Assembly: GCA_950022655.1 (NCBI GenBank)
Contig: OX465587.1
Location: 27,531,716-27,595,715 of the forward strand
DNA: 64,000 nucleotides
Direction of reading: 5' to 3'
From: Alentia gelatinosa
Lineage: Eukaryota; Annelida; Polychaeta; Phyllodocida; Polynoidae
The notes below the pieces were generated by a model. That model saw only the letters and a program-made list of their open reading frames with translations. It did not search any database and was not told the DNA's origin. This document shows positions 10,400-19,447 of the stretch, piece by piece. Both the position numbers and the translations under genes were made by a program. How positions within the stretch are numbered: position 1 is the stretch's first letter; each line of letters opens with the position of its first letter.

Positions 10400-11453
10400 G
10401 GTCTGAGACCTAAACCAGTCGCTGTTATCTGACCAGTCTAAATCTATGCTTTTACTCTCACGAGCCCATACAGAGTTCAAATAGGTCTGAGACCTTAACA
10501 AACCAGTCTAAATCAATGTTTTCTCTCTCACCTACCCATGAAGAGCTTAAATAGGTCTCAGACCTCAACCGACCTGTCTAAATCTACACATTCTCTCTCA
10601 TCTGCCAACACAGAGTTTAGATAGGTCTCAGACCTTTAACAACGAGTCTAACTCTAGGCTTTCTCTCTCACCTACCCATGAAGAGCTTAAGTAGGTCTCT
10701 GAACTTATCTGACCAGTCTAAATCTAGGCTTTCTCTCTCACAAGCCCATACAGAGTCTGAATAGGTCTGAGACCTTAGCAAACCAGTCTCAATCTATGCT
10801 TTCTCTTTCACCTGCCCACACAGAGTTTAAATAGATTTAAGACCTTAACCAACCAGTGTTGCTCACTCGGCCCATGCAATCTATACATTTTCTCTCACCT
10901 GCCCATGCAGAGTTTAAATAGGTCTGAGACTTTTACCTACCATTCTAAATCTACACTTTCTCTCTCACTGCCGCATACAGAGTTAAAATTGGTCTCATTC
11001 TTTAACCGCCCAGTCTAAATCTACGCTTTCTCTCTCACCTGCCCATACAGAGTTTAAATAGACCACATACTTCAACCGAGCAGTCTAAATCTACACTTTC
11101 TGTCTCACCTACCCATACAGAGTTTAAATAGACCACATACTTTAACCTACCAGTGTCAATCTATGCTTTCTCTCTCACTTTCCCATGCAGAGTTTAAAAA
11201 TGTTCCAGACCTTAACCACCCATCTAAATCTATACTTTTTGTCTCACCTGCCCATGCAGAGTTTGAATAGGCCTCAGACCTTAACTGACCAGCCTAAATC
11301 TACACTTTCTCTCTCACCGGCCCATACAGAGTTAAAATAGGTCTGATTCTTTAACCGACCAGTTTGAATCTACACTTTCTCTCACCGCCCCATACAGAGT
11401 TAAAATAGGTCTAATTCTTTAACCAACCAGTCTAAATCTACACTTTCTCTCAC
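10400..11453 (-). repeat. ~95-base array carrying the PAN1 donor
   Basis: About eleven units run from the PAN1 donor into the intron. On the minus strand each reads roughly CAG|GTGAGAGAGAAAG, then TGTAGATTTAGACTGG, TTAAGGTCTGAGACC and AACTCTGTATGGGC. The exon's real donor is GCAG|GTGAGAGAAAG at 11453. Many units therefore offer a perfect decoy 5' splice site. The plus-strand signature is CACCTGCCCATACAGAG. Confidence 0.85.
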
Positions 11454-11726
11454 CTGCTTGCACCTTGTCAAAGGGCACCCCGTGACATGGAACTCTGACG
11501 TAGTGCTTGTTTCCCGGTGACACCATGACATCATTCCTGTTGTCAAGTGACGTGTGGATGACGCATGTGACGTTGAGGCTGGCCGGGTAGTAGTTGTACC
11601 CCAAACACGTGACGTCATCAAGACACTTTAACTGACACTGGGACGGGCGTGTGACGTCATGTAAAGGTGTGCCTCCAGATACGATGACGTCATTCCAAAC
11701 GCTGAAGTTTTCCCGACAGTCCGAGC
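11454..11726 (-). CDS. Gene 1 exon: PAN/apple module 1
   Basis: This exon has 273 bases (91 codons) and phase 1 at both ends. The acceptor is TGTGAAAACAG|GC at 11727 and the donor GCAG|GTGAGAG at 11453. The peptide has SDCRENFSVW, QCQLKCLDDVTCLGYNYY, NVTCVIH and HYVRVPCHG, ending DKVQAG. The pattern is that of the other PAN exons, with a Gly replacing Ala before the aromatic. N-glycosylation sequons (NVT) are present. The exon is GC-rich and strongly codon-like. The array of donor repeats begins at its splice site. Confidence 0.9.
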
Positions 11727-11869
11727 CTGTTTTCACAAATTGAAGTTTTTAGATTGTCATGTTAAAGGGTCATGTCTAGAACGAGAGTTTAGAACATTCA
11801 CATTGAAGAAGTGGAAAATGGCTGATAAAATGGCTGGAATGACAGTGTGGGTAATCCTTCAGGAAGGGG

Positions 11870-12145
11870 CTAGGCAGAGGCTAGGGGGAGTTTGTTATGT
11901 TCCAATTTCTCAGAGAAATGAGGGTAGACTTCCCCTTGGCCTAACCAGCCAAGCTCACCTAACACTCTGCGATGGGCATCCCTTCGTTACAATGAAATTG
12001 ATCGTCCCCATGCTCAGCTACCAAGGAATTAGCATGGCATCTGTATGTACCAGGCAATCCGCAGCTAGCCGTCATTGCAGTAACATTAGCTATAAAGCTT
12101 GTAACATGAACATGGCCTTGGTCTCACTTCATCTAGTTTACCATC
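11870..12145. repeat. dispersed repeat, copy A
   Basis: It resembles 15300-15536 plus 15807-15840. Shared blocks include GTTACAAT, CCCCATG, GCAGCTAGC, GTCATTGCAGTAACAT and AAAGCTTGTAAC. This copy lacks the 270-base MITE that splits copy B and so records the empty site. Identity is weaker in the outer part. Confidence 0.6.
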
Positions 12146-12159
12146 TTACAGTCTCAGAT

Positions 12160-12365
12160 AGTAACACTGGTGGAGAACCATCTCAGATAATAACACTGGT
12201 GGAGAACCATCTCAGATAGTAACACTGGGGGAGAACCTCAGATAGTAACACTGGGGGAGAACCTCAAATAGTAACACTGGGGGAGAACCTCAGATAGTAA
12301 CACTGGGGGAGAACCTCAGATAGTAACACTGGTGGAGAATCCCAGATAGTAACACTGGTGGAGAA
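12160..12365. repeat. ~27-base tandem repeat
   Basis: The unit is GATAGTAACACTGGTGGAGAACCTCA, with GGG or GGT variants, in about eight copies. It lies in the intron between the second linker exon and PAN1 and does not contain a recognisable copy of either junction. Confidence 0.85.
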
Positions 12366-12459
12366 AGGGCAGAAGATATTGAAGGGGAAATGGCGGAGTT
12401 AAAGGGGGAAAGGAGGCGTGTTTACAGTCATTGATAAGTTTTAAATCTAAGTACTTTAC

Positions 12460-12501
12460 CTGCACTCCCGGTGTCGAGTCCGTAGTTATCCATGCAGTAA
12501 A
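12460..12501 (-). CDS. Gene 1 exon: 14-codon linker between FN2-b and PAN1
   Basis: This exon has 42 bases. The acceptor is TTTCTTCCTTCAG|TT at 12502 and the donor GCAG|GTAAAGT at 12459, both phase 1. It encodes YCMDNYGLDTGSA. It is too small to be recognised by domain content. It is supported only by good splice sites, symmetrical phase and position. If skipped, FN2-b joins PAN1 in frame, so it could be alternative. Confidence 0.45.
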
Positions 12502-12637
12502 CTGAAGGAAAGAAATCATCCATGTTATCTGATATGTGTGTAACATGTATGTAAGGGCGGTAGACTGGAGTGAATGAGTGAAATAATAGAATCCTCTCCC
12601 ACTTTCCTTCACATTCTGCTTCTACTTTGTTGCTTAA

Positions 12638-13916
12638 AGACATATCCTACAATTCACGGTGGCGCCACCTGGTGATTTTCAAATATTGTCAGTTATCAGT
12701 CAAAACTTGTTCTTTGTGATTCATTCTAATTCTAAATGAGTAAATCAAATGTTTTAATCAAATGGGTCAAATGGGTGAATTCATATTGTCCAGTTTATCC
12801 AGTCTAAATATGGAAAATAGGCCAAATTACATTAACTCTATTTACACAGGGAATGTACTGAAAAATAAGTTTTCATCAATTCTTTCAAAAACAAGGACGG
12901 TGACCAATGAAAAATGTGTAGCATTATAGATGTACTATATTCTGTAAAAGTTTGAAGAAAATGACATGTGTCTTACTGTGTGAAAAGCTACTTTTTTAGA
13001 ATTTCTTTATATTCTCTTATAAAATTATCATAACATTGGAATCTAAAGTTAGCGGTAACCCCCGCTCCTTAAGTTAACACTTAACACTTGGAGATAATCA
13101 TATCCAATTTTCAATGTGGTATGGTATTATGTGTATCTTGGTATTCCCCAAACCGTAGTATTCATATCTCTCTTCATACTGCCTACACAACCAATAGTTC
13201 TGTGCTGCCACCTATTGTCAAACTATGATTCAGCAAAAAAAAAACGCACTGGTCATATCTTTCATGGCTTGGTGATAAGAAACAAGTTTCTTTGAAGGCA
13301 TATCCTACAATTCACAGTGGCGCCAACTGGTGATTTTTAAATATTGAAAATTATTAGTCAAAACTGATTTCTTGGGATTCATTATTATTCTGCATGAGTA
13401 AATTTAAAAAAAATTGTCCAGTTTATTCAATCTCAATAGGTAAAATAGGTAAATTTCCATTTGCTTGATTTACATAGGAAATGTACTGATAAAATATGGT
13501 TTTCTTCAATTCTTTCAAAAACAAGGATGGTGACCTATGATTTTTAAATCATAAATAAGTAGTACTAAATATGTACTATATCTTATGAAAATGTTGGGAA
13601 AATGACATAGGTTTTACTATTTGAGAAACAGGTGAAGGCAGAAACATGTGAAGGCCCGGGAAAAGTCATGTGACCACAACATGTGATCTAATGAATATTA
13701 ATGAGTCAGTGTCTCTAGGAATATATATCCATATAATAACCCGTAATTATATATGCCATAAAATCATCATCATATTGATCTATAAATCAAGAACAAGCAC
13801 GGTGACCCCGATTTTTAAGTGAGATATGTGTTCTACAACACTTGGAGATCATCATGCACAATTCTCAGGAAATTGACATGGGTTTTAATTTTCAAGCCAA
13901 ATTGTCCGATATGCCT
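12638..13916. mobile_element. TTAA-flanked dispersed element, two nested copies
   Basis: The left end is AGACATATCCTACAATTCAC and the right end GATATGCCT, flanked by TTAA at 12634 and 13917. A second internal start (AGGCATATCCTACAATTCAC) at about 13297 begins a diverged direct copy of the first 600 bases. Shared blocks include GGCGCCA, CTGGTGATTTT and TCAATTCTTTCAAAAACAAG. Relatives occur at 17745, inverted at about 26080-26185 and inverted at 30130-30240. It is non-autonomous and has no protein. Confidence 0.6.
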
Positions 13917-13950
13917 TTAAGTGGCCTGATGAGTAGATGTGACGACTTAC

Positions 13951-14112
13951 GGCAGTAGCCCCAAGTGTCGTTGGTGTACGTGCTCTCAGTGGAGCACCAG
14001 AACCTGTTGTTGTTGTTGTTGTTGTTGTTGTTGTCAACATCTGTACATGTGTAGAACACCATGTCGTTGTAGACGAATGGGAAGTAGCAGGTCTTGTCTA
14101 TGGATGTCATCA
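13951..14112 (-). CDS. Gene 1 exon: fibronectin type II domain b
   Basis: This exon has 162 bases (54 codons) and phase 1 at both ends. The acceptor is TCTGCTATACAG|TG at 14113 and the donor TGCC|GTAAGTC at 13950. The module reads KTCYFPFVYNDMVFYTC, then DVD, nine Asn, RFWCSTESTYTNDTWGYC. The four cysteines and FPF, WC and WGYC motifs define FN2. The usual G-R-D-G turn between Cys 2 and Cys 3 is replaced by a run of nine AAC codons. This is a trinucleotide expansion inside a structured loop. FN2 domains typically bind collagen or glycans; the ligand here is unknown. Confidence 0.88.
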
Positions 14113-14439
14113 CTGTATAGCAGAGATCAATAATCAGTATGAGTTCAAAGTGATCAGTATGTGTTAGAAATGACGATCTTAATATTTTCACAGAATATAG
14201 ACATTACTCAGAGGTAAAGACTTTTGGCAAAATAGATAATCAAAAGAAATTTCCGACCAGGATAAAATTGATCCAGGAATAACAAAAATAGATAATGTAC
14301 ATAAGGGTGGAATGTCCACCCATGTGACAGGTTTTCGAATTATTCTAGATATCCTGAGATCTCCCTCTCCCTGGTTGTATATTATTGTCACCACTCCCCA
14401 CCATTAACCATAGGACACAGGTACCACAATTGAAGGGTT

Positions 14440-15012
14440 AACACAGGTGATCGGTTTGTCAGCATTAGTTGCGAGTATTCAATATGAGTTAAAAGCGATC
14501 AGTATTTATTACGAGTGATCAGTACTCATTACGAGTGATCAGTACTCATTACGAGTGATCAGTATTCATTATGAGTGATCATTATGCATTACAAGTGATC
14601 AGTATTCAGTACGAGTGATCGGTTTGTCAGCATTAGTTGCGAGTATTCAATATGAGTTAAAAGCGATCAGTATTTAGTATGAGTGATCAGTATTCAGTAT
14701 GAGTTATCAGTATTCAGTATGAGTGATCAGTATTCATTACGAGTGATCAGTATTCAGTACGAGTGATCAGTATTCAGTATGCGTTATCAGTATTCAGTAC
14801 GAGTGATCAGTATTCAGTACGAGTGATCAGTATTCAGTACAAGTGATCAGTATTCAGTATGAGTGATCAGTATTCAGTACGAGTGATCAGTATTCAGTAC
14901 AAGTGATCAGTATTCAGTATGAGTGATCAGTATTCAGTATGAGTGATCAGTATTCATTACGAGTGATCAGTATTCATTACAAATTATCAGTATTCAGTAC
15001 GAGTGATCATTA
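14440..15012. repeat. 20-base minisatellite (GAGTGATCAGTATTCAGTAC)
   Basis: About 28 copies of GAGTGATCAGTATTCAGTAC with C/T and A/G variants, plus a higher-order repeat (TCGGTTTGTCAGCATTAG at 14451 and 14620). It lies in the intron between the first linker and FN2-b and does not copy a splice junction. Confidence 0.9.
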
Positions 15013-15110
15013 TGCAATCAAACTGCAAATTTCTAAAATAGATAGTTTTCTAAAGTGTAAACACTAAGGATTCATAAAGCTAAATGATCTTGTGATGAAA
15101 CCAATCTTAC

Positions 15111-15131
15111 CGGTGTGAGTAGTGCCATTCA
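15111..15131 (-). CDS. Gene 1 microexon: linker between the FN2 domains
   Basis: This exon has 21 bases. The acceptor is TTTTGTTTTCAG|TG at 15132 and the donor ACCG|GTAAGAT at 15110, both phase 1. It encodes NGTTHT plus split codons, adding an N-x-T sequon between the two FN2 modules. Strong splice sites and phase agreement support it. Its size means chance occurrence is possible, and skipping it would leave the frame intact. Confidence 0.45.
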
Positions 15132-15299
15132 CTGAAAACAAAATGAAACAATGTATCAGAAACCATCTCAAATGATGAAATAAAATATATTTTACCGCAG
15201 TACATATTTGAAGATCTCCTGACTTAACTCCTGACTCTTAAGGTAACTGTGGTACAGCTCAACATTATTTGGAAATTCAATGAGAAATATATTTAGTAC

Positions 15300-15536
15300 A
15301 CAACTAATACGAAGTCTCCATAGGAAATGTATAGAACACCTTGAATTTGCCACCCTGAGATTCTGACATGTATCCTGGCTGCATGTAACGCTCTGCTGGA
15401 GGGATCCCAGGGTTACAATCAACACGGTTGCCCCATGTTGTAAATACGGAGTTAGGTTTTAGGCAACATCTAGATGTATCGCCACTCAGTCTGCAGCTAG
15501 CGGTCATTGCAGTAACATCAGCAACAAAGCTTGTAA
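15300..15536. repeat. dispersed repeat, copy B, left part
   Basis: Homologous to 11870-12110. It is interrupted at 15537 by a Harbinger-like MITE and resumes at 15807 (CAGGACAAAGTCTTGGAGTC). It lies in the intron between FN2-a and the first linker exon. Confidence 0.55.
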
Positions 15537-15806
15537 GGTCCGGCGTCCACCTACTACGATATGGTCTACGATGCACCTCCCGATAGAAAATCAAAATCGC
15601 GTCGGAAGGTCACCTAATATCAGGGCAGTTGACCACGTTTCTGCGATTAGACACCGATAAAACCCCATACAATGCGTGGTCGATTGGCTTGTCTAGACAT
15701 ATGTCTACGATTTTGCACCTTCCCGATATGGCACCGATTTTGACATTTTGTATCGGTGCCATATCGGGAGGTCTACGATTCTATCGTAGTAGGTGGACGC
15801 CGGGCC
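15537..15806. mobile_element. Harbinger-like MITE with TAA target duplication
   Basis: This is a 270-base element with inverted ends GGTCCGGCGTCCACCTACTA (left) and its near complement ending GGACGCCGGGCC (right). TAA flanks both sides (15534-15536 and 15807-15809). GG-CC termini and a TWA target fit PIF/Harbinger. The interior is also partly palindromic (CTCCCGATA...TATCGGGAG). The empty target is visible in the homologous repeat at 12110 (CTTGTAACA). Confidence 0.75.
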
Positions 15807-15907
15807 TAACAGGACAAAGTCTTGGAGTCACTCATTTAGATTAGTATCTGTACACACAATGATAACACCAATGAGATAGAATAGAGGGAAGAGATGAGAA
15901 GACCTAC

Positions 15908-16060
15908 CTGTGCAGTAGCCACCCTCTTGATCCTGTGTGTAGCTCGAGGTGGTTGCACACCATGGCTGGGTTGTGTTTAGCATGATGCAGGAAGTGAAAT
16001 TCTCTCCGTTATATTCAAAGGGGAACGAACATTCAGTGCCATTCTCTGTTCGTATTACAG
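15908..16060 (-). CDS. Gene 1 exon: fibronectin type II domain a
   Basis: This exon has 153 bases (51 codons) and phase 1 at both ends. The acceptor is CTCTTCCAG|CT at 16061 and the donor ACAG|GTAGGT at 15907. The peptide contains NGTECSFPFEYNGENFTSC, PWCATTSSY and QDQEGGYC. It has the four FN2 cysteines, the FPF motif and WC, with GGYC for the usual WGYC. Two N-glycosylation sites are visible. It joins in frame to the signal-peptide exon (AACYD-P-VIRTENG). It is the first domain of the mature protein. Confidence 0.9.
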
Positions 16061-16525
16061 CTGGAAGAGTAGAGAATCCATCTCATCAGCAATTATGTAA
16101 CAAGCAGTATAAGAAATGTATGTCATTGAAAATACTGATTAGATTACATGAGACAATCGGTACAATTGTAGTGAAAATACACCAAGAGTATAATGTGTGT
16201 GTGTGTGTCCTTGGAACACATCCGAACATTAATCGCTGTCACACGGCAGATCTGTCCAGTACAAGTGTCCCGCCTGCACAGTTTCAGCGTATGGGAGCCC
16301 TTCGCTACCGCACGATTGAGGGCTCACAAAATTCATAGCATTCGCTAACGCCTAGAGAGTCCTGGGTATTCATTGATATCATTCATCATGTGATACTATG
16401 TTGATTTGAAAAAGAATTATCATACGTTTCAGCTGTGATTTAAAACTAACCGCTGTAGCTGAATTACGAGCAATAAATAATTAGAAATAAAAAAAATAAA
16501 TAAAAAAAGAAGCTTGTGTACTTAC
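16061..16525. other. intron 1 of gene 1
   Basis: Nothing stands out except a short GT run at about 16196. No repeats or further exon were seen. Confidence 0.5.
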
Positions 16526-16610
16526 GGTCATAGCATGCAGCAGTTAGAACAGCAGTAGGAAAGCTCAGAACAAGCAATGACGTTATCAAACGACTGATGC
16601 AATTCCGCAT
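16526..16610 (-). CDS. Gene 1 first coding exon: signal peptide
   Basis: This exon has 85 bases. The ATG at 16610-16608 has A at -3 (GCAAAATGC). The peptide starts MRNCISR, then the hydrophobic stretch LITSLLVLSFPTAVLTA, then ACYD. That is a standard n-region, h-region and small-residue cleavage zone, so the protein should enter the secretory pathway. The donor GACC|GTAAGTA at 16525 is phase 1 and matches the FN2-a acceptor. An acceptor-like TGTTTTTCAG ends at 16626, 16 bases before the ATG, so an upstream non-coding exon is possible. No clear promoter is visible next to it. Confidence 0.85.
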
Positions 16611-16959
16611 TTTGCTCACTTGAAACTGAAAAACACGCCAAAAATAACATTAATTAGAAAGAAAATCAATATTTTGTAATGGGAGCTTTAATGTAAAGAC
16701 ATATCTGTAGCGGTTGCCCTCTAGTCGCTGAAAGTGTGTGACCACTTTCCGCGATCGTCAGTTGACCAGAGGTTCCGAAACTAGTCGAGACCCTGTACTT
16801 ACCTTGCCAATACAGGTGGGTTTGGTTTTACCCACTGGAAAGGGTAGGGAGACGCAGAGTCTACCAACCACCGCTTATCCGCGAATAGAAAACCAGACTC
16901 CGGACTATTTCAGTTACCGATCTTTTATTACGGTATGAACTGCAAGTACAATCGTTGGT

Positions 16960-17473
16960 GCTTCGAAGATATCGGCGTTTGAATTTTGTCATAGCAATGG
17001 TCTGCTCTGGTGGCCATAACACCCTCCCACCTCTGGTGCGCAGTGAATGTCGAGGTCACTGCATAAATTAGGGTCACGTGAGCGTAGTGCTACACTGACC
17101 AACAGAGCAGACGATTGCTATGACGAAACTCAAACGCCTATGTCTTCGGAACGCTGCGACCGATTTTCTTCATATTTAGTACGATTATAGGTCATATGTA
17201 TACCTTACTCGTGTTAAAATTTCATCGCTTAATTCGAACGGGAAGTGAAGTTGCGCATTCTGTACGACATGTCCATAGGTGTCTTAGACCTATTATACTT
17301 TGGGCATCATTTTCCGCTCCATTAGCCACTGAGTGTCGTGACTATAGCACACCTCACACCACCCTACGTGTCGTAGAGCGGCGATCATTGTCCGACCCTC
17401 TAAAATGGCGCGACTATAGCACACTCAGAGCAAAAACATGTCGTTCATAACGATTGTCGTGACTGAAAAACAG
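16960..17473. mobile_element. foldback element, truncated relative of 23317-24596
   Basis: ATATCGGCGTTTGAATTTTG with CATAGCAATGGTCTGCTCTG at 16970-17010 is inverted at 17100-17145 (AGAGCAGACGATTGCTATGA). The right end TGACTGAAAAACAGGGCC at 17456-17473 is identical to that of the 23317-24596 element. The left terminal repeat is missing. Confidence 0.55.
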
Positions 17474-19185
17474 GGCCTTGGTCTCTTCTAAGTTGAAAGG
17501 TGTATCAACACAACCTAACCAACACGTGAGGCTCCAGGCGTTCACTCTATGCGGAGGAATAGCGAGAAGTCCTGTCGACCCGCTGTGGACTCAACCTTAT
17601 ATATTGGTTGAGTTACGTAATGCGGGCGAACCCATAGCATTTGCATACTGCGGGTCCGCTGGCTTTACCGCACAGCAGGGATCGGTCTTTGCGCCACCTA
17701 GCGTAAAGTAAAACAGACACTGCACGACTACCCTGACCCCTACATATCCTACAATACAAAGTAGCGCCACCTGGTCATTTTCACATAATGACAATTATCA
17801 ATTCAAATCAGTTCCATTGAGATATTCTAATATTAAAAAAGTGATGTATAAAAATTATGTGTATTGTTTTATTATGTTCATGCATATGATTATAAGGAAA
17901 CATATTTACTGTGCTGGAATCGATGCTGTTCTCGACCTTTTTGCCCTGGAAATACGTCCCGACGCCCACAGTAAATACGTTTCCTCATAGTACTCTAAAT
18001 TATCATGATTTACATATCGCTTTTCTATGTTCCATTACACGTCATATTCAAAATTATTCAACAGAAATTTAAATATCCAACAGATGACAGTTACGCTTGC
18101 AAACCGCTTTGTAAAAATCTGCAACTATACATTACCTGATATCATATTTACCTACAACCTATAAAACATGTAAATTCTGATCGGATCCGCTTGGAGTTTC
18201 TCTCACACATATAGACCATAGTAAACCAGATATAGGCATGGAGAGTGCAACTACATATTACCTGATAGGGTAAGCTGATATTGATGAAATACACACTACC
18301 ATGATTTTTTTTCCCATGGTCGTATTCTCCGCGTAATTGACGCGTAGTAATATCGGAGCGATATTGCGTAATGTCAACTACAAGGAAAATGCGAATATGT
18401 AGATTAAAATCATGGTAATGTATCATTTTTTCATTCAGTATTCCAAATATAAGTTACAAAATCCCCGCCGATATTCGCACGCACTACTTTGCACACTACG
18501 GACTTGTTTTCGTATACTACTGAATAGAATACAGCTTTCCGTATTCTACTCAGTAACGATCTGTAGACCCCATAGGTTTAGCATGGAGGCTCCATGTTAT
18601 GTGGATAGTAAATTCCTATACACCCATATGACCTGTTTCCATTGGCCCACGAAAACGGTGTGGATTTTTATAGTTCTCCTAAAAGGGGGTGATATTTCAA
18701 GGATAAAAGACCTCGAATGTCCTAGGTTATGGGCTTAATAACCACATTTCCTCATAGTTGTGACCTGTTCTGAGGTGCATGTAGTTCGACTAAGTTTTTC
18801 CTAATACCAAAAAGCCTCGTCAAGTAATTTTTCCGATTCCCACCTGGTAACTTTAACATCCTCTCACCCGTCCCCAGTTTCTCTCTTCTCATGGCCGCAC
18901 CAGTTTGTATCAAAACTTGAAGGTATATAGTGATAAGAAAACAAGTCCTGGGAGAAAGTACATTAAAAAAACTTGTTAACTTATTTTCCCGTTTTCTACG
19001 TGGTAACTTTAACATTCTTTCACCCAGGCCCAGTTCCCCTCTACAATACTGTATCAATACTTTAAGGTGTAAAGTGATAAGAAAGAATATCAAAACTCCT
19101 CGTTAAGTAATTTTCTAGTTTCCCACCGGGCAACCTTTTCAGGCTCTCTCCCAGGGGGCCGTTTGATAAACTACGTACAACAAGA
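17474..19185. other. intergenic, scattered repeat fragments
   Basis: No gene seen. Included are a relative of the TTAA element at 17745 (CATATCCTACAATACA, GTAGCGCCACCTGGTC), a fragment of the GACGCGTAGTAATAT hairpin family at 18335-18372, and two diverged direct copies of a GTGATAAGAAA-containing repeat at 18840-19130. Confidence 0.4.
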
Positions 19186-19447
19186 AAATTATCTGAGAAT
19201 TGTATTTTGGGCCATAGTGTTGTATACTATAACTCCAAAGATAAACCACATCATGGACAATATTTTCCATTCAGTGTTGTATGTCAAATAAGAAAATATT
19301 CTAAAAACGAACATATCTATCCAAATAAACACCTTATAAGATCTTTAGATTAGCCTACGCTTATGATCTAAACATCTTACGCTTACAGCACATAATTTTA
19401 TACAACACTATGGCGCCAAAGACAATTCTAAGATACTTTTTTTGTCG
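19186..19447. repeat. foldback repeat
   Basis: GAATTGTATTTTGGGCCATAG with TGTTGTAT on the left is inverted on the right as ATACAACACTATGGCGCC with AAAGACAATTC. AATTTTATACA and CATAGT blocks also mirror. It has the form of a MITE with about 30-base arms. Confidence 0.5.

Larger units (their letters stand above)
2170..16610 (-). other. Gene 1 span: secreted FN2-PAN multidomain protein
   Basis: The gene is assembled from eleven coding exons: 16610-16526 (signal peptide), 16060-15908 (FN2-a), 15131-15111 (linker), 14112-13951 (FN2-b), 12501-12460 (linker), 11726-11454 (PAN1), 10260-9985 (PAN2), 7123-6924 plus 6684-6594 (PAN3), 5673-5425 (PAN4) and 2409-2170 (PAN5). Phases agree at every junction. 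All are phase 1 except the phase 0 intron that splits PAN3. The sum is 1,792 coding bases. No stop codon is reached, so the 3' end is probably outside the window. FN2 and PAN modules bind carbohydrate, collagen or protein ligands in known secreted proteins. A recognition or matrix role here is inference. Small linker exons are the least certain part. Confidence 0.8.

Noticed and set aside
11740..12219. 159-residue plus-strand frame
   Set aside because: Covers a dispersed repeat and the start of a tandem repeat; no domain, and inside a minus-strand intron.
13939..14133. Plus-strand frame with a polycysteine run
   Set aside because: Antisense of the (AAC)9 tract in the FN2-b exon, whose domain pattern and splice sites are on the minus strand.
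14440..15012. Regularly spaced repeats resembling a CRISPR array
   Set aside because: Contiguous 20-base tandem units without unique spacers, inside a eukaryotic intron.
15304..15594. 96-residue minus-strand frame with several cysteines
   Set aside because: It lies in a dispersed repeat with a second copy at 12 kb that does not keep the frame, and runs into a MITE.
18412..18738. 108-residue plus-strand frame
   Set aside because: AT-rich, no splice context, no recognisable motif.
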